Assembly (NCBI RefSeq): GCF_000813745.1
Contig: NZ_JWLC01000013.1
Location: 63,498 to 127,497, forward strand
Origin: Leisingera sp. ANG-M1
GTDB taxonomy: Bacteria; Pseudomonadota; Alphaproteobacteria; Rhodobacterales; Rhodobacteraceae
DNA: 64,000 nt
Direction: 5' to 3'
A program made the position numbers and the translations under genes. Within the stretch, counting starts at the first letter, position 1, and each line of letters begins with the position of its first letter. Positions 25,392-36,606 of the stretch are shown piece after piece. The notes under the pieces are model-generated. The model was given only the letters and a program-made list of their open reading frames with translations, was not told the DNA's origin and did not search any database.

Positions 25392-27007
25392 TGGCGATCA
25401 CCTCTGCAAACCAGCTGGAGCTGTTGCAAACCGCTGAGGCCGTGGCACGCGAAAAGATGATCGACCCCGGTCTGGTCATCGAGGCGATGGAAGAGAGCCT
25501 CGCCCGCGCAGCCAAGAGCCGTTATGGCGCCGAAATGGACATCCGCGTGTCGATCGACCGCAAAACCGGCCGCGCCACCTTTACCCGCGTGCGCACCGTG
25601 GTTGCCGATGACGAGCTGGAAAACTACCAGGCCGAGATGACCGTCGAGCAGGCGCGCCAGTACATGGCGAACCCCGAGGTCGGCCAGACCTTTGTCGAGG
25701 AAGTGCCGCCGGTGGAAATGGGCCGGATCGCGGCCCAGTCGGCCAAGCAGGTGATCCTGCAGAAGGTCCGCGAAGCAGAGCGCGACCGCCAGTACGAGGA
25801 ATTCAAGGACCGCGCCGGCACCATCATCAACGGCCTGGTCAAGCGCGAGGAATACGGCAACGTCATCGTCGACGTGGGCGCCGGCGAAGCCATCCTGCGC
25901 CGCAACGAGAAGATCGGCCGCGAAAGCTACCGCCCGAACGACCGTGTGCGCTGCTACATCAAAGACGTGCGCCGCGAACCGCGCGGTCCGCAGATCTTCC
26001 TGTCGCGCACCGCGCCGGAGTTCATGGCCGAGCTGTTCAAGATGGAAGTGCCGGAAATCTATGACGGCATCATCGAGATCAAGGCGGTTGCCCGCGACCC
26101 GGGTTCGCGCGCCAAGATCGCGGTGATCTCCTATGACGGCTCGATCGACCCGGTTGGCGCCTGTGTGGGTATGCGTGGTTCCCGCGTGCAGGCCGTGGTG
26201 AACGAGCTGCAGGGCGAGAAGATCGACATTATCCCGTGGAATGAAGATCAGCCGACCTTCCTGGTGAACGCACTGCAGCCCGCCGAGGTCTCCAAGGTTG
26301 TTCTGGATGAAGAAGCCGGCAAGATCGAAGTTGTGGTGCCGGAAGAGCAGCTGAGCCTGGCCATCGGCCGCCGCGGCCAGAACGTGCGCCTGGCCTCGCA
26401 GCTGACTGCCCTCGACATCGACATCATGACCGAGGAAGAAGAATCGGCCCGCCGCCAGAAGGAATTCGAGGCGCGCACCAAGCTGTTCATGGAAACCCTG
26501 GACCTGGACGAGTTCTTTGCCCAGCTGCTGGTCTCCGAAGGCTTCACCAACCTGGAAGAAGTCGCCTATGTCGAGCTGGACGAACTGCTGGTCATCGACG
26601 GGGTTGACGAAGGCACCGCCGAGGAACTGCAGGCCCGTGCCCGCGATTACCTGGAAGCGCAGGCCAAGGCAGCGATCGATGCAGCCCGTGCCCTGGGCGC
26701 CGAAGACAGCCTGATCCACTTCGAGGGGCTGACTCCGCAGATGGTTGAGGCTCTGGCCAAGGACGACGTTAAGTCGCTGGAAGACTTCGCCACCTGCGCC
26801 GACTGGGAACTGGCCGGCGGCTGGACCAACGACGGCGGCGAGCGGATCAAGGACGACGGTATCCTGGAGCCCTTCGGCATGTCGCTGGAGGAAGCGCAGG
26901 ATCTGGTCATGACCGCCCGCATCACCCTGGGCTGGGTCGACCCGGCCGAGCTGGAAGCGGAAGCGTCCGAGGACGAAGACGCTGGCGAAGAGGAAGGCGA
27001 GGCCTGA
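25391..27007 (+). CDS. nusA: transcription termination/antitermination factor NusA
   Basis: 538 residues: NusA N-terminal domain, S1 domain (near [11 protein letters not shown]), two KH domains ([19 protein letters not shown], then [13 protein letters not shown]), and C-terminal acidic repeats with helix-hairpin-helix motifs. It binds RNA polymerase and nascent RNA and controls pausing and Rho-dependent and intrinsic termination. Confidence 0.97.
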   Translation: MAITSANQLELLQTAEAVAREKMIDPGLVIEAMEESLARAAKSRYGAEMDIRVSIDRKTGRATFTRVRTVVADDELENYQAEMTVEQARQYMANPEVGQTFVEEVPPVEMGRIAAQSAKQVILQKVREAERDRQYEEFKDRAGTIINGLVKREEYGNVIVDVGAGEAILRRNEKIGRESYRPNDRVRCYIKDVRREPRGPQIFLSRTAPEFMAELFKMEVPEIYDGIIEIKAVARDPGSRAKIAVISYDGSIDPVGACVGMRGSRVQAVVNELQGEKIDIIPWNEDQPTFLVNALQPAEVSKVVLDEEAGKIEVVVPEEQLSLAIGRRGQNVRLASQLTALDIDIMTEEEESARRQKEFEARTKLFMETLDLDEFFAQLLVSEGFTNLEEVAYVELDELLVIDGVDEGTAEELQARARDYLEAQAKAAIDAARALGAEDSLIHFEGLTPQMVEALAKDDVKSLEDFATCADWELAGGWTNDGGERIKDDGILEPFGMSLEEAQDLVMTARITLGWVDPAELEAEASEDEDAGEEEGEA

Positions 27008-27033
27008 TCCCAGGCTTCGAACAGGAGAGCTGA

Positions 27034-27654
27034 ATGACACGCGGCGGCGCCACAAAAGACCGGTCCGAAGGCAGCGAGCGTAAATGCATCGCAACCGGGG
27101 AGATCGAACCCAAACAGGGCCTCATCCGGTTTGTGATGGGCCCTGAGGGTCAGGTGTTCCCGGATGTCATGGGCAAGCTGCCGGGCCGTGGCGTCTATGT
27201 GTCCTCCACCCGTGAGGCGCTGGAAGCCGCGGTAAAGAAGAAACTGTTTGCCCGTGGTTTCAAGTCGCAGGTGCAGCTGCCTGAAAACCTTGTAGGTGAC
27301 GTCGAACGCCTGATTGTCCGCCGCCTGGTCGAGCTGATCAGCCTGGCGCGCAAGTCCGGCGACGCGGTGGCCGGCTTTGAAAAGGTCAAGGACTGGCTCT
27401 ACAAGGAAGACGCCAAGGTACTGATCCAGGCTTCTGATGGCTCCGGGCGGGGCAAGTCGAAGCTGAGCACGCCTTACAAGGGCAAATTTATCGGCTGCCT
27501 CACGGCGGACGAGCTGGGAATGGCATTTGGGCGCCAAACTGTGATACATGCCGCCGTCGCCTCTGGCGGACTCAGCAAACGTGTTGTAGATGAGGCGCAA
27601 CGACTGCAAGGTTTGCGCGAAATGGTGGGCGGCATCGGCCGCACGGAAGGATAA
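27034..27654 (+). CDS. YlxR-family RNA-binding protein with C-terminal L7Ae-like domain
   Basis: 206 residues. The YlxR/DUF448 domain occupies about residues 10-90 ([31 protein letters not shown]) and is followed by an L7Ae/ribosomal L30e-like segment (about 100-195, [21 protein letters not shown]). The fused form is usual in alphaproteobacteria, where the gene sits between nusA and infB as here. It is an RNA-binding protein reported in some bacteria to interact with RNase P; the exact role is not settled. Confidence 0.9.
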   Translation: MTRGGATKDRSEGSERKCIATGEIEPKQGLIRFVMGPEGQVFPDVMGKLPGRGVYVSSTREALEAAVKKKLFARGFKSQVQLPENLVGDVERLIVRRLVELISLARKSGDAVAGFEKVKDWLYKEDAKVLIQASDGSGRGKSKLSTPYKGKFIGCLTADELGMAFGRQTVIHAAVASGGLSKRVVDEAQRLQGLREMVGGIGRTEG

Positions 27655-27662
27655 AGAGCTTT

Positions 27663-30149
27663 ATGAGCGATAGTGACGGCAAAAAGACACTGGGTCTGCG
27701 TGGGGGTTCCCGTCCGGGGAACGTGAAACAGAGTTTCAGCCATGGACGGACCAAGAATGTCGTAGTGGAAACCAAACGCAAGCGCGTTGTGGTTCCCAAG
27801 CCGGGTGCAGCCAAAGGCGGCAGCGGTGCTGCACCGGGCGGCTCCGGATCCCGCCGGCCTGCCGGTATCAGTGACGCGGAGATGGAGCGCCGCCTGAAGG
27901 CGCTGCAGGCTGCCAAGGCACGCGAAGCAGAAGAAGCCGCGCAGCGCGAAGCCGAGGAAAAGGCCCGTGCCGAAGAGCGTGAGCGCCGCCGTGCCGAAGC
28001 GGAAGCCAAGGAACGCGAACAGCGTGAAGCTGAAGAGCGTGCCAAGGCCAAGGCAGAAGAAGAAGAGCGCAAAAAACGCGAAGCCGAGGTAGCCAAGGAA
28101 CGCGCTGCTGCCGCCGCCGCTGCACCTGCGCCCGATGCACCCAAAACTGCCCGCCCTGTGCCGAACAAGCCAGCCCCGTCCGCGACCCCGCGCAAGTCCG
28201 ACCGTGAGCGTGATCAGCGCCCCGGCCGCGGCAAAGGGCAGGACGATGGCCGCCGCTCTGGCAAGCTGACTCTTGGTCAAGCCACCGGCGGCGCCGGCAA
28301 CCGCCAGCGCTCAATGGCCTCGATGAAGCGTAAGCAAGAGCGTGCGCGCCAGAAAGCCATGGGCAATCAGGTCGAGCGTGAAAAGATCATCCGTGACGTT
28401 CAGCTTCCGGAAACCATTGTGGTCTCCGAGCTGGCCAACCGGATGGCAGAACGCGTCGGCGAAGTTGTAAAATCGCTGATGAACATGGGCATGATGGTCA
28501 CTCAGAATCAGACCATCGACGCCGACACCGCGGAACTGATCATCGAAGAATTCGGCCACAAGGTGGTGCGGGTCTCTGACTCTGACGTTGAAGACGTGAT
28601 CAAAGAGGTCGAAGACAAGGACGAGGACCTGAAGCCGCGTCCGCCGGTGATCACCATCATGGGCCACGTCGACCACGGCAAGACCTCGATCCTGGATGCG
28701 ATCCGCAACGCCCGCGTTGTGGCTGGCGAAGCCGGTGGCATCACCCAGCACATCGGCGCCTATCAGGTGAAGACCGAAAGCGGCACCACGCTCAGCTTCC
28801 TGGATACTCCGGGCCACGCGGCCTTTACCTCGATGCGTTCGCGCGGTGCGCAGGTGACGGACATCGTGGTTCTGGTTGTTGCCGCGGACGATGCGGTCAT
28901 GCCGCAGACCATCGAAGCCATCAACCACGCCAAGGCCGCCGAAGTGCCGATGATCGTGGCAATCAACAAATGCGACAAGCCGGCCGCAGACCCGAACAAG
29001 GTCCGCACCGACCTGCTGCAGCATGAAGTGATCGTGGAGCAGATGTCCGGTGAAGTGCAGGACGTCGAAGTTTCGGCGCACACCGGCCAGGGCCTGGACG
29101 AACTGCTGGAAGCCATTGCGCTGCAAGCGGAAATCCTGGAACTGAAAGCGAATCCGAACCGCGCCGCCCAAGGCGCTGTGATCGAGGCGCAGCTGGATGT
29201 GGGCCGCGGTCCGGTCGCTACCGTTCTGGTTCAGACCGGTACCCTGCGCCAGGGCGACATCTTTGTTGTGGGCGAGCAGTACGGCAAGGTCCGTGCGCTG
29301 ATCAACGACAAGGGCGAGCGCGTCAAAGAAGCCGGCCCCTCGGTCCCGGTTGAGGTCTTGGGTCTCAACGGCACCCCGGAAGCAGGCGACGTTCTGAACG
29401 TGACCGAAACCGAAGCCCAGGCGCGCGAGATTGCCGCCTACCGCGAGCAGGCCGCGAAGGACAAACGCGCCGCTGCCGGTGCTGCGACCACGCTGGAACA
29501 GCTGATGCAGAAGGCCAAGGAAGACGAAAATGTCTCCGAGCTGCCGATCCTGGTCAAAGCCGACGTGCAGGGTTCCGCCGAAGCCATCGTTCAGGCGATG
29601 GAAAAGATCGGCAACGAGGAAGTGCGCGTGCGCGTGCTGCACTCGGGTGTTGGCGCGATCACCGAGACCGACGTTGGCCTGGCGGAAGCCTCCGGCGCGC
29701 CGATCATGGGCTTCAACGTCCGTGCCAATGCCTCGGCCCGCAACACCGCCAACCAGAAGAGCGTCGAGATCCGCTACTACTCGGTGATCTACGATCTGGT
29801 GGATGACGTGAAGGCCGCGGCCTCGGGTCTGCTGTCCGCGGAAATCCGCGAGAACTTCATCGGCTACGCGCAGATCAAGGAAGTCTTCAAGGTCACCGGC
29901 GTTGGCAAGGTTGCCGGCTGTCTGGTTACCGAAGGCGTTGCCCGCCGCTCGGCCGGTGTGCGCCTGCTGCGCGACAACGTGGTGATCCACGAAGGCACGC
30001 TGAAGACCCTGAAGCGCTTCAAGGACGAAGTTGCCGAGGTTCAGTCCGGTCAGGAATGCGGTATGGCGTTCGAGAACTACGACGATATCCGTCCGAACGA
30101 CGTGATCGAGATCTTCGAGCGCGAGGAAGTGACCCGCACTCTCGACTGA
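27663..30149 (+). CDS. infB: translation initiation factor IF-2
   Basis: 828 residues. A long N-terminal segment (about 1-200) of Lys/Arg/Ala/Glu-rich coiled-coil repeats precedes the IF2_N domain, then the G domain with GHVDHGKTS (G1), DTPGHAAF (G3) and NKCDKP (G4), followed by the beta-barrel domains and the C2 domain (near the [13 protein letters not shown] end). It places fMet-tRNA on the 30S subunit with GTP. Last gene of the operon, closed by a strong terminator. Confidence 0.98.
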   Translation: MSDSDGKKTLGLRGGSRPGNVKQSFSHGRTKNVVVETKRKRVVVPKPGAAKGGSGAAPGGSGSRRPAGISDAEMERRLKALQAAKAREAEEAAQREAEEKARAEERERRRAEAEAKEREQREAEERAKAKAEEEERKKREAEVAKERAAAAAAAPAPDAPKTARPVPNKPAPSATPRKSDRERDQRPGRGKGQDDGRRSGKLTLGQATGGAGNRQRSMASMKRKQERARQKAMGNQVEREKIIRDVQLPETIVVSELANRMAERVGEVVKSLMNMGMMVTQNQTIDADTAELIIEEFGHKVVRVSDSDVEDVIKEVEDKDEDLKPRPPVITIMGHVDHGKTSILDAIRNARVVAGEAGGITQHIGAYQVKTESGTTLSFLDTPGHAAFTSMRSRGAQVTDIVVLVVAADDAVMPQTIEAINHAKAAEVPMIVAINKCDKPAADPNKVRTDLLQHEVIVEQMSGEVQDVEVSAHTGQGLDELLEAIALQAEILELKANPNRAAQGAVIEAQLDVGRGPVATVLVQTGTLRQGDIFVVGEQYGKVRALINDKGERVKEAGPSVPVEVLGLNGTPEAGDVLNVTETEAQAREIAAYREQAAKDKRAAAGAATTLEQLMQKAKEDENVSELPILVKADVQGSAEAIVQAMEKIGNEEVRVRVLHSGVGAITETDVGLAEASGAPIMGFNVRANASARNTANQKSVEIRYYSVIYDLVDDVKAAASGLLSAEIRENFIGYAQIKEVFKVTGVGKVAGCLVTEGVARRSAGVRLLRDNVVIHEGTLKTLKRFKDEVAEVQSGQECGMAFENYDDIRPNDVIEIFEREEVTRTLD

Positions 30150-30172
30150 TCCGTACGGAGAATGACAAAAAG

Positions 30173-30208
30173 AAACAGGCCCCGGCAGATATGCCGGGGC
30201 CTGTTTTC
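30173..30208 (+). terminator. Rho-independent terminator after infB
   Basis: Perfect 14-base stem AAACAGGCCCCGGC / GCCGGGGCCTGTTT with a 6-base loop (AGATAT), followed by further T residues, 23 bases after the infB stop. It ends the rimP-nusA-ylxR-infB operon. Confidence 0.93.
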
Positions 30209-30460
30209 TTTGAGCCCGGGGGGGATCGATGGCTCAAGGCTGATTTCGTGCAGCAGCTAAACGAAGCGCTTGCCTGGGCGGAACATTTTCTCTGGCGCTG
30301 GTGGTTCTCAGGTCAGGCCCTTCGCTGCTGCCAAACTACTATGCCTTGGCGGCTGCCGTAGGGAAAGCTGACTGGAAGGTGGTCTCCCAGGTTCAAAACG
30401 GTGGGGCCCTAACCGGAAGTGCAGGGTGCTTCTCCGCTCAATAACATGCCATGGCACTGG
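30209..30460. other. about 250 bases without a supported gene
   Basis: Between the infB terminator and the terminator of the small minus-strand gene. A weak frame around 30230-30360 has no ribosome-binding site or recognisable content. A loose inverted pair TTGAGCC/GGCTCAA is visible near 30210-30245. I see no function here. Confidence 0.6.
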
Positions 30461-30489
30461 AAAAGGGCAGCCGGGAGAAGCTGCCCTTT
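30461..30489 (-). terminator. terminator of the 44-residue minus-strand gene
   Basis: AAAGGGCAGC / GCTGCCCTTT, 10 paired bases around an 8-base loop, reading into TTTT on the minus strand, 25 bases beyond the stop of the small gene. Confidence 0.7.
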
Positions 30490-30514
30490 CCGCCTGAAAA
30501 CCGTGAGTGGCGAC

Positions 30515-30649
30515 TCAGGCGGCCGGTGAAACAGGGCGGCCTTCGTATGTTTTTTTGCCGACCCGCACCGCTATTTTCCCGTCCGGGAGTGCTCGTATGA
30601 AGATGCCCTGAACCAGTGAGAAGCTTCCCACAGTAATTGTCCGAAACAT
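30515..30649 (-). CDS. small unknown protein (44 aa)
   Basis: ATG at 30649 follows CAGGAGACGGCC, a good ribosome-binding site. The 44-residue product begins MFRTITVGSFSLVQG and ends EGRPVSPAA; the middle (IFIRALPDGKIAVRVGKKTY) has alternating hydrophobic and charged residues, like a small beta-sheet protein. A terminator follows 25 bases after the stop, so it reads as a complete gene. It lies 174 bases downstream of mutT on the same strand. I do not recognise the family for certain. Confidence 0.65.
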   Translation of the reverse strand: MFRTITVGSFSLVQGIFIRALPDGKIAVRVGKKTYEGRPVSPAA

Positions 30650-30823
30650 GGCCGTCTCCTGCCTGTGTACAATTCCGGGTGGTGGTTGCGAACGTCCTCT
30701 AATGTTTGAAGAGAATGATTAACAAATCGTTCACTGGCCGAATCGCTGCAGTCAAACGTCCGGAAAAGTGCCTGGATTTCGTCAGGGTAGTGATGCGGCC
30801 CCAGGGAGCAGGGCCGCAGCGGC

Positions 30824-31222
30824 TCAAAGCCAATCGCGCAGGATCGGGATCAGCGGGATGTCAGCCGGCGGCATCGGATAGTCGCGCAGATCCTGCGGCC
30901 GCACCCATTTCAGTGTCTGACCCTCTTTGGCTTGCGGAATGCCGTCCCATTTACGGCAGGCAAACAACGGCATCAGCAGGTGGAAGTCCTCGTAGGAGTG
31001 GCTGGCAAAGGTCAGGGGCGCCAGGCAGGAGGTCCAGGTATCGATCCCCAGCTCTTCGTGCAGCTCCCGGACCAGTGCGGCCTCCGGGGTTTCGCCGGGT
31101 TCAATCTTGCCGCCGGGAAACTCCCACAGGCCGGCCATCGACTTACCCTCTGGCCGCTGCGCCAGCAGCACACGCCCATCTACATCGATGAGCGCGACTG
31201 CGGAAACCAGAACCACCTTCAC
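30824..31222 (-). CDS. mutT: MutT-like 8-oxo-dGTP diphosphatase
   Basis: 132 residues. WEFPGGKIEPGE and RELHEELGI form the MutT-type Nudix box; the N-terminal VALIDVDGRVLLAQRPEGK and the C-terminal LKWVRPQDLRDYPMPPAD fit MutT, which removes 8-oxo-dGTP from the nucleotide pool. The ATG overlaps the argJ stop by four bases, so it is cotranscribed with ppiC-argJ. Confidence 0.9.
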   Translation of the reverse strand: MKVVLVSAVALIDVDGRVLLAQRPEGKSMAGLWEFPGGKIEPGETPEAALVRELHEELGIDTWTSCLAPLTFASHSYEDFHLLMPLFACRKWDGIPQAKEGQTLKWVRPQDLRDYPMPPADIPLIPILRDWL

Positions 31223-32445
31223 GACCGGTAATCCGCGTTGATAGAGATGTACTGATGAGTCAGATCGCAGGTCCAGACGGTAGATTTTCCGTTACCCAGG
31301 CCCAGATCCACCTTGATGGTAATCTCTTGCTTCTTCATCTCGGCTGCGCCCAGCTCTTCCTTGTAGTCCGGCGACACCCAGCCTTTTTCTGCTACAAGAG
31401 CATCGCCAAAGGAAATTGACAGCAGATCCCGATCGGCCGCGGCGCCGGATTTGCCGATCGCCATCACCACGCGGCCCCAGTTGGGGTCCTCGCCGGCAAT
31501 GGCGGTTTTGACCAGCGGAGAGTTGGCAATGGCCAGCCCGTGCACCTTGGCATCGGCATCGGAGGCTGCGCCGGTGACTTGGATTTCCACGAATTTGGTC
31601 GCGCCTTCGCCGTCCCGCACCACCTGATGCGAGAGGTCCAGCATGACCTTCTCCAATCCGGCAGCGAATTCTGCATTGCCGGTGGCGTCCACTCCTGAGG
31701 CGCCGGTGGCGCACAGCATCAGGCTGTCCGAGGTCGAAGTATCGCTGTCCACGGTGATGCAGTTGAAACTGCGGTTGCAAATCTCAGCCAGCTGCGCTTG
31801 CAGGGCAGCCTGCTCCACTTTCGCATCGGTGAAGATGTAAACCAGCATTGTCGCCATATCCGGCGCGATCATGCCGGAACCCTTGGCAATGCCGGCAATC
31901 CGCACCGTCCGGCCGCCGATCTCGACCTCAGCCGCAGCGCCCTTGGCAAAGGTGTCGGTGGTCATGATCGCTTTGGCTGCGTCTTCCAATGCGGCCTCAG
32001 CCAGCGCGCCATTCAGCTCGCCGATTTTGGCGACGATCCGGTCATGCGGCAAAGGCTCGCCGATCACGCCGGTGGAGGCGGTAAAGATCCGCTCTCCGGG
32101 CAGGCCAGTTGCATCCGCCACAGCCGCAGTGATCTCAGCCACCGAGCTTTGCCCATAGTGGCCGGTGAAGGCGTTGGAGTTGCCCGAGTTCACCAGGATT
32201 GCCGCGCCGGTATCTGTGGCGCCGCCCAGTTTTGCCTGGCAGTCCAGCACCGGCGCCGAACGGGTCTTGGACCGGGTGAAGACGCCGGCCACCGCGGTGC
32301 CCGGGTCCATCACAGCCAGCATCACATCTGTGCGGCCCTGGTATTTGACACCGGCTGCGGCGGCAGCAAAACGCACGCCCTTGATAACCGGCAGATCGGG
32401 AAAGCTGGCCGGGGCCAGGGGAGAGACAGGCATCGTTCCGCCCAT
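31219..32445 (-). CDS. argJ: glutamate N-acetyltransferase / amino-acid acetyltransferase ArgJ
   Basis: 408 residues. The autocleavage site with the nucleophilic Thr is visible as KGSGMIAPDMATML, and the GEDPNWGRVVMAIGKSG block is typical. ArgJ cleaves itself into two chains and transfers the acetyl group from N-acetylornithine to glutamate, recycling acetyl in arginine synthesis. It starts two bases after the ppiC stop. Confidence 0.96.
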   Translation of the reverse strand: MGGTMPVSPLAPASFPDLPVIKGVRFAAAAAGVKYQGRTDVMLAVMDPGTAVAGVFTRSKTRSAPVLDCQAKLGGATDTGAAILVNSGNSNAFTGHYGQSSVAEITAAVADATGLPGERIFTASTGVIGEPLPHDRIVAKIGELNGALAEAALEDAAKAIMTTDTFAKGAAAEVEIGGRTVRIAGIAKGSGMIAPDMATMLVYIFTDAKVEQAALQAQLAEICNRSFNCITVDSDTSTSDSLMLCATGASGVDATGNAEFAAGLEKVMLDLSHQVVRDGEGATKFVEIQVTGAASDADAKVHGLAIANSPLVKTAIAGEDPNWGRVVMAIGKSGAAADRDLLSISFGDALVAEKGWVSPDYKEELGAAEMKKQEITIKVDLGLGNGKSTVWTCDLTHQYISINADYRS

Positions 32446-32447
32446 GA

Positions 32448-33299
32448 TCAGTTCCTTACCAGGCTGAGGTCTTTGAGAATGGCCGGATCCAGGTCTTCGA
32501 TCTCGCTCTGCTCGATCTCGGCAGCGGCCGTCAGCTCATTGACTCGGTCCTCAACTGCTTTCTGGCGCAGCTCATCGGCGAGCTGGGCCCGCACCTCGTC
32601 GAACTCGGGGGCTTCGGTCTTGCGGCGTTCGTGCAGAAGAATCACGTGCCAGCCAAACTGCGTCTGCACCGGGCCGGACACCTCGCCGGATTGCAGCTTC
32701 AGTACTGCCTGTTCAAACTCCGGCACCATGCGGCCGGTGGTGAACCAGCCCAGATCGCCGCCGTTCGGGCCAGAGGGGCCGGTAGATTTCTCTTTGGCCA
32801 GCGTGGCGAAATCGGCGCCGGCATCCAGTTCTTTCTTTACGTCCAGGGCATCTTCTTCGCTGTCGACAAGGATGTGGGCGGCGTGAAACTCATCTCCGCC
32901 GTCGCCCGAAGAATATTTCTCGTCATAGGCGGCGCGCAGTTTTTCCTCGGTGCTGGCCTTGGCCATGATCATCTCGATCACATTGGCGGCCAGCATGGCG
33001 CGTTCTTCGTTTTCAACCGACAGCTGCACATAGTGGGGCACCTCCCCGTGCAGCTGTTGTTTCAGGGCGGTTTGCTGGATCAGCTGGTCGAGGATGGCAT
33101 TGTAGAGCACTTCATCAGGCAGCTGCTTGTATTGTTCAGGCAGGTTTTCGCGCGCCATGACCATGTGGCCAATGGTGATCTCCTCGCCGTTGACCGAAGC
33201 GACCACCGTATTGGCGTGCGGAGCTGCTGCAGCAGCCAGCGGAAGCGCCGCACAGGCCGCCACCGCAATACCGCGCAGAAAAGTGAGACCTTTACGCAT
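32448..33299 (-). CDS. parvulin-type peptidyl-prolyl isomerase (PpiC/SurA-like), periplasmic
   Basis: 283 residues. A signal peptide ends near AALPLAAAAA, then a helical N-terminal region and a parvulin domain (about 130-225) with HAAHILVDSEEDA, GGDLGWF and the His in WHVILLHERR. It would help outer-membrane and secreted proteins fold in the periplasm. The start at 33299 is internal to a longer minus-strand frame; upstream of it the frame has no signal peptide. Divergent from secA, so two export functions lie back to back. Confidence 0.92.
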   Translation of the reverse strand: MRKGLTFLRGIAVAACAALPLAAAAAPHANTVVASVNGEEITIGHMVMARENLPEQYKQLPDEVLYNAILDQLIQQTALKQQLHGEVPHYVQLSVENEERAMLAANVIEMIMAKASTEEKLRAAYDEKYSSGDGGDEFHAAHILVDSEEDALDVKKELDAGADFATLAKEKSTGPSGPNGGDLGWFTTGRMVPEFEQAVLKLQSGEVSGPVQTQFGWHVILLHERRKTEAPEFDEVRAQLADELRQKAVEDRVNELTAAAEIEQSEIEDLDPAILKDLSLVRN

Positions 33300-33476
33300 T
33301 GAAACCTTCCTATTCCATGGCCGCAAGGGGGCGTGCCGTTGACACTCAATACCCTGCCGCTTACATCGCCTTGAGGCCATTGGCAGGACCGTCTTTGCAC
33401 CATTGTTTATGGGTTGCGGACACGGCGGGCAAGCCTGCCCGGTGCAAAGGCCGCAGATAGGATCGCTGGAGAAAAT

Positions 33477-36176
33477 ATGCTGGGTTTCGGAACACTCGCC
33501 AAAAAGGTTTTCGGCACGCCGAACGACCGTAAAATCAAGGCGACGCGGCCGCTGATCGCGCAGATTAACGGGCTGGAAGAGACGTTCGAGAAGCTCAGCG
33601 ATGAAGGCCTGATCGAAAAAACCGAAGAGCTGCGCAAGCGGGCACTTGGCGGTGAAAGCCTGGATGCGCTGCTGCCCGAGGCCTTTGCCAACGTGCGCGA
33701 AGGAGCCAAGCGGGCACTGGGCTTGCGTGCTTTTGATACCCAGCTGATGGGCGGGATCTTCCTGCATCAGGGTAACATTTCCGAGATGAAAACCGGCGAG
33801 GGCAAGACCCTTGTGGCGACCTTCCCGGCCTATCTGAACGCGCTGACCGGCAAGGGTGTGCATGTGGTCACGGTGAACGAATACCTGGCCACGCGCGACA
33901 GCGAATGGATGGGCAAGGTATTTGCCCAGTTGGGCATGACCACCGGCGTGATCGGGTCGAACCAGCCCGATGCCGAGAAAATGGCCGCCTATGGCTGCGA
34001 TGTGACCTACGCGACCAATAACGAACTGGGCTTTGACTACTTGCGCGACAACATGAAGCCGTCGCTGGAGCAGGTGTTCCAGAAGCAGCACAATTTTGCC
34101 ATCGTCGACGAGGTGGACTCGATCCTGATCGACGAGGCCCGCACCCCGCTGATCATCTCCGGCCCCGCCGAGGACCGGTCCGAGCTTTACTCGACCATCG
34201 ACAAGGTGATCCCGCTGCTGGCGGAAGAGCACTATGAGGTGGACGAGAAAACCCGCGGTGTGACCTTTACCGAAGACGGCAACGAATATCTTGAGCAGAA
34301 GCTGCGCGAGCATGGCCTGCTTGAAGAAGACGCTTCGCTGTATGATCCGGAAAGCACCACGGTTGTTCACCACGTGAACCAGGCGCTGCGCGCTCACAAG
34401 CTGTTCCAGCGGGACAAGGATTACATTGTCCGCGACGGCAACGTAGTGCTGATCGATGAATTCACCGGCCGGATGATGCCGGGCCGCCGTCTGTCCGAAG
34501 GTCTGCACCAAGCTATCGAGGCCAAGGAAGAGGTGGATATCCAGCCGGAAAACACCACACTGGCCTCGGTGACCTTCCAGAACTATTTCCGCCTCTATGA
34601 CACGCTGTCCGGCATGACCGGCACTGCGATGACCGAGGCCGAGGAATTTCAGGAAATCTACGGCCTCGGTGTCGTCGAAGTGCCCACCAACCGCCCGATT
34701 GCACGGGTGGATGAAGACGATCAGGTCTACCGTACCGCCCGCGAGAAATACGAGGCGATGATCAAGGAAGCCAAGGTTGCCCATGAGAAGGGCCAGCCGG
34801 TTCTTCTGGGCACCACCTCGATCGAGAAGTCCGAGCTGCTGAGCCACCTGCTGCAGCAGGAAGGCATTCAGCACAACGTGCTGAACGCCCGCCACCACGA
34901 GCAGGAAGCCCAGATCGTCGCCGACGCCGGCCGCTATGGCGCGGTGACTATTGCCACCAACATGGCCGGCCGCGGCACCGACATTCAGCTGGGCGGCAAC
35001 GTCGAGATGAAGGTGCTTGAAGCCCTGGCCGCCAGCCCCGAGGCCGACCCGGCCGAGCTGCGTGAAGCGGAAGAAGCCAAACACGCTGAGGAAAAGCAGA
35101 AGGTGCTGGACGCAGGCGGGCTTTTCGTGATGGCGTCCGAGCGCCACGAAAGCCGCCGCATAGACAACCAGCTGCGCGGCCGTTCCGGCCGTCAGGGCGA
35201 CCCGGGCCGCACTCGCTTCTACCTTAGCCTTGAAGACGACCTGATGCGCATCTTCGGCTCAGAACGTCTGGACAAGCTGTTGTCCTCGCTGGGCATGAAA
35301 GAAGGCGAGGCGATCATTCACCCTTGGGTGAACAAATCCCTGGAACGCGCCCAGGCCAAAGTCGAAGGCCGCAACTTCGACATGCGTAAGAACGTGCTGA
35401 AATTCGATGACGTGATGAACGACCAGCGCAAGGTGATTTTCAGCCAGCGCCGCGAGATCATGGCGTCCGAGGACTTGTCCGAGATCACTGACGACATGCG
35501 CCACGAGGTGATCGACGACCTCCTGGACACCCATATGCCGCCCAAAACCTATGCCGATCAGTGGGATACCCAGGGCCTGCAGGAACAGGTCCGCGAAATG
35601 CTGTCGATCGACGCGCCGGTGGCGGAGTGGGCTGCCGAGGAAGGCGTGGATGATGAGCAGATCCGCGAGCGGCTGGTCGAAGCCTCCGACACGATGATGG
35701 CTGAGAAGGCCGAGGCCTTTGGCCCGGAAAACATGCGCAACATCGAAAAACAGGTGCTGCTGCAGACCATCGACAAGAAATGGCGCGAGCACCTGCTGAC
35801 CCTGGAGCACCTGCGCTCGGTTGTTGGTTTCCGCGGCTATGCGAACAGGGATCCGCTGAACGAGTACAAGAATGAGAGCTTCCAGCTGTTCGAAAGCATG
35901 CTCGACAGCTTGCGCGAGGAAGTATCCCAGCAGCTTAGCCGTGTGCGCCCGATGACTGACGAGGAGCAGCAGCAGATGCTGATGGAGATGGCGGCCCGCC
36001 AGGCAGCCATGCAGCAGATGGCTGCTCAGCCTGCTGCAGCTGAAGCATTGGCTGAAGATCCGGCGCCGGGTTTCGTCGAGGATGACCCGTCGACTTGGGG
36101 CAACCCCTCACGCAACGACAAATGCCCCTGCGGCTCGGGCAAGAAGTTCAAGCATTGCCACGGCAGCCTCGTTTGA
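33477..36176 (+). CDS. secA: preprotein translocase ATPase SecA
   Basis: 899 residues. Walker A lies in [10 protein letters not shown], the DEAD-type block in [18 protein letters not shown], the preprotein-binding and helical wing domains follow, and the C-terminus ends with the zinc-binding SEC-C motif [14 protein letters not shown] for SecB and lipid contact. The ATG at 33477 follows GGAG; the N-terminal [13 protein letters not shown] is normal for the family. Drives Sec-dependent export through SecYEG. Confidence 0.98.
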   Translation: MLGFGTLAKKVFGTPNDRKIKATRPLIAQINGLEETFEKLSDEGLIEKTEELRKRALGGESLDALLPEAFANVREGAKRALGLRAFDTQLMGGIFLHQGNISEMKTGEGKTLVATFPAYLNALTGKGVHVVTVNEYLATRDSEWMGKVFAQLGMTTGVIGSNQPDAEKMAAYGCDVTYATNNELGFDYLRDNMKPSLEQVFQKQHNFAIVDEVDSILIDEARTPLIISGPAEDRSELYSTIDKVIPLLAEEHYEVDEKTRGVTFTEDGNEYLEQKLREHGLLEEDASLYDPESTTVVHHVNQALRAHKLFQRDKDYIVRDGNVVLIDEFTGRMMPGRRLSEGLHQAIEAKEEVDIQPENTTLASVTFQNYFRLYDTLSGMTGTAMTEAEEFQEIYGLGVVEVPTNRPIARVDEDDQVYRTAREKYEAMIKEAKVAHEKGQPVLLGTTSIEKSELLSHLLQQEGIQHNVLNARHHEQEAQIVADAGRYGAVTIATNMAGRGTDIQLGGNVEMKVLEALAASPEADPAELREAEEAKHAEEKQKVLDAGGLFVMASERHESRRIDNQLRGRSGRQGDPGRTRFYLSLEDDLMRIFGSERLDKLLSSLGMKEGEAIIHPWVNKSLERAQAKVEGRNFDMRKNVLKFDDVMNDQRKVIFSQRREIMASEDLSEITDDMRHEVIDDLLDTHMPPKTYADQWDTQGLQEQVREMLSIDAPVAEWAAEEGVDDEQIRERLVEASDTMMAEKAEAFGPENMRNIEKQVLLQTIDKKWREHLLTLEHLRSVVGFRGYANRDPLNEYKNESFQLFESMLDSLREEVSQQLSRVRPMTDEEQQQMLMEMAARQAAMQQMAAQPAAAEALAEDPAPGFVEDDPSTWGNPSRNDKCPCGSGKKFKHCHGSLV

Positions 36177-36606
36177 GGCCGTGACAGGCATCTGGAGGGG
36201 CTGCCGCTAGGCACCGGTACCGGTTTCCGGGCATTGCAGGAGGCTCCCGCCCGTCGCAGGACTTTTGAAAAGTCCGCTCCCGTTGGGCGTGGCGCAGCGC
36301 CACGCCCAAGGCTGCCAGGGAGTACTGGTGAAGCCAGTGCACCCGCAGGCGCGGGTGTACCCCGGACGCGCTTTGCATAGCGCTTTTTGCAGTCCTGTGG
36401 TTCTGAAGACTGCGGCAGGCGTTACCGGGTCGGCACTCAGAGCGTTCTCATCTATCAAAAGTGCTAAAATAGGTGTGCCGGGAAGGCGCTGTGGCTATGC
36501 CTTTTGATCACCTTCTCCAAGAATTGCTGCGCCATGCTGATCGAAAGGTCATCAGCATGTTAACAGATCTGTGTCATGCTGGCCGCGAAACTGCTGGAGG
36601 CTGCAT
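36177..36606. other. 430-base gap between secA and the first response regulator
   Basis: Contains a symmetrical multi-hairpin repeat (36244-36356) and an AT-richer tail up to the ribosome-binding site GGAGG at about 36597. No reading frame longer than a few codons has a ribosome-binding site. The part from 36400 to 36590 probably carries the promoter of the response-regulator gene, but no clear -35/-10 pair was found. Confidence 0.6.
36244..36356. repeat. intergenic hairpin element, copy 2 (symmetrical, double-sided)
   Basis: Plus reading: CTCCCGC, hairpin GGACTTTT-G-AAAAGTCC (36259-36275), CTCCCG, TTGGGC, then central hairpin GGGCGTGGCG-CAG-CGCCACGCCC (36285-36307). Beyond it the mirror half: GGCTGCCAGGGAGT, hairpin ACTGG-TGAAG-CCAGT (36324-36338), then ACCCGC-AGGC-GCGGGT (36341-36356). 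The mirror half read on the minus strand (TGGCAGCCTTGGGCGT) matches copy 1 at 10169-10183 almost letter for letter. Stem bases differ between copies while pairing is kept. Confidence 0.6.

Noticed and set aside
25217-27094. A 625-codon minus-strand frame over nusA
   Set aside because: Antisense shadow: nusA on the plus strand has all family motifs and sits in a well-ordered operon.
28311-29990. A 559-codon minus-strand frame over infB
   Set aside because: Antisense shadow of IF-2; His/Gln/Asp-rich translation typical of reversed GC-rich genes.
30706-31191. A 161-codon plus-strand frame over mutT
   Set aside because: Antisense to a clear Nudix gene; Pro/Arg/Ser-rich composition.
32448-35147. 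A 900-codon open frame on the minus strand running through secA
   Set aside because: It is antisense to secA, with no ribosome-binding site and unlikely residue composition; only the part 32448-33299 is a real gene (parvulin). High GC codon bias keeps stop codons rare on the opposite strand.
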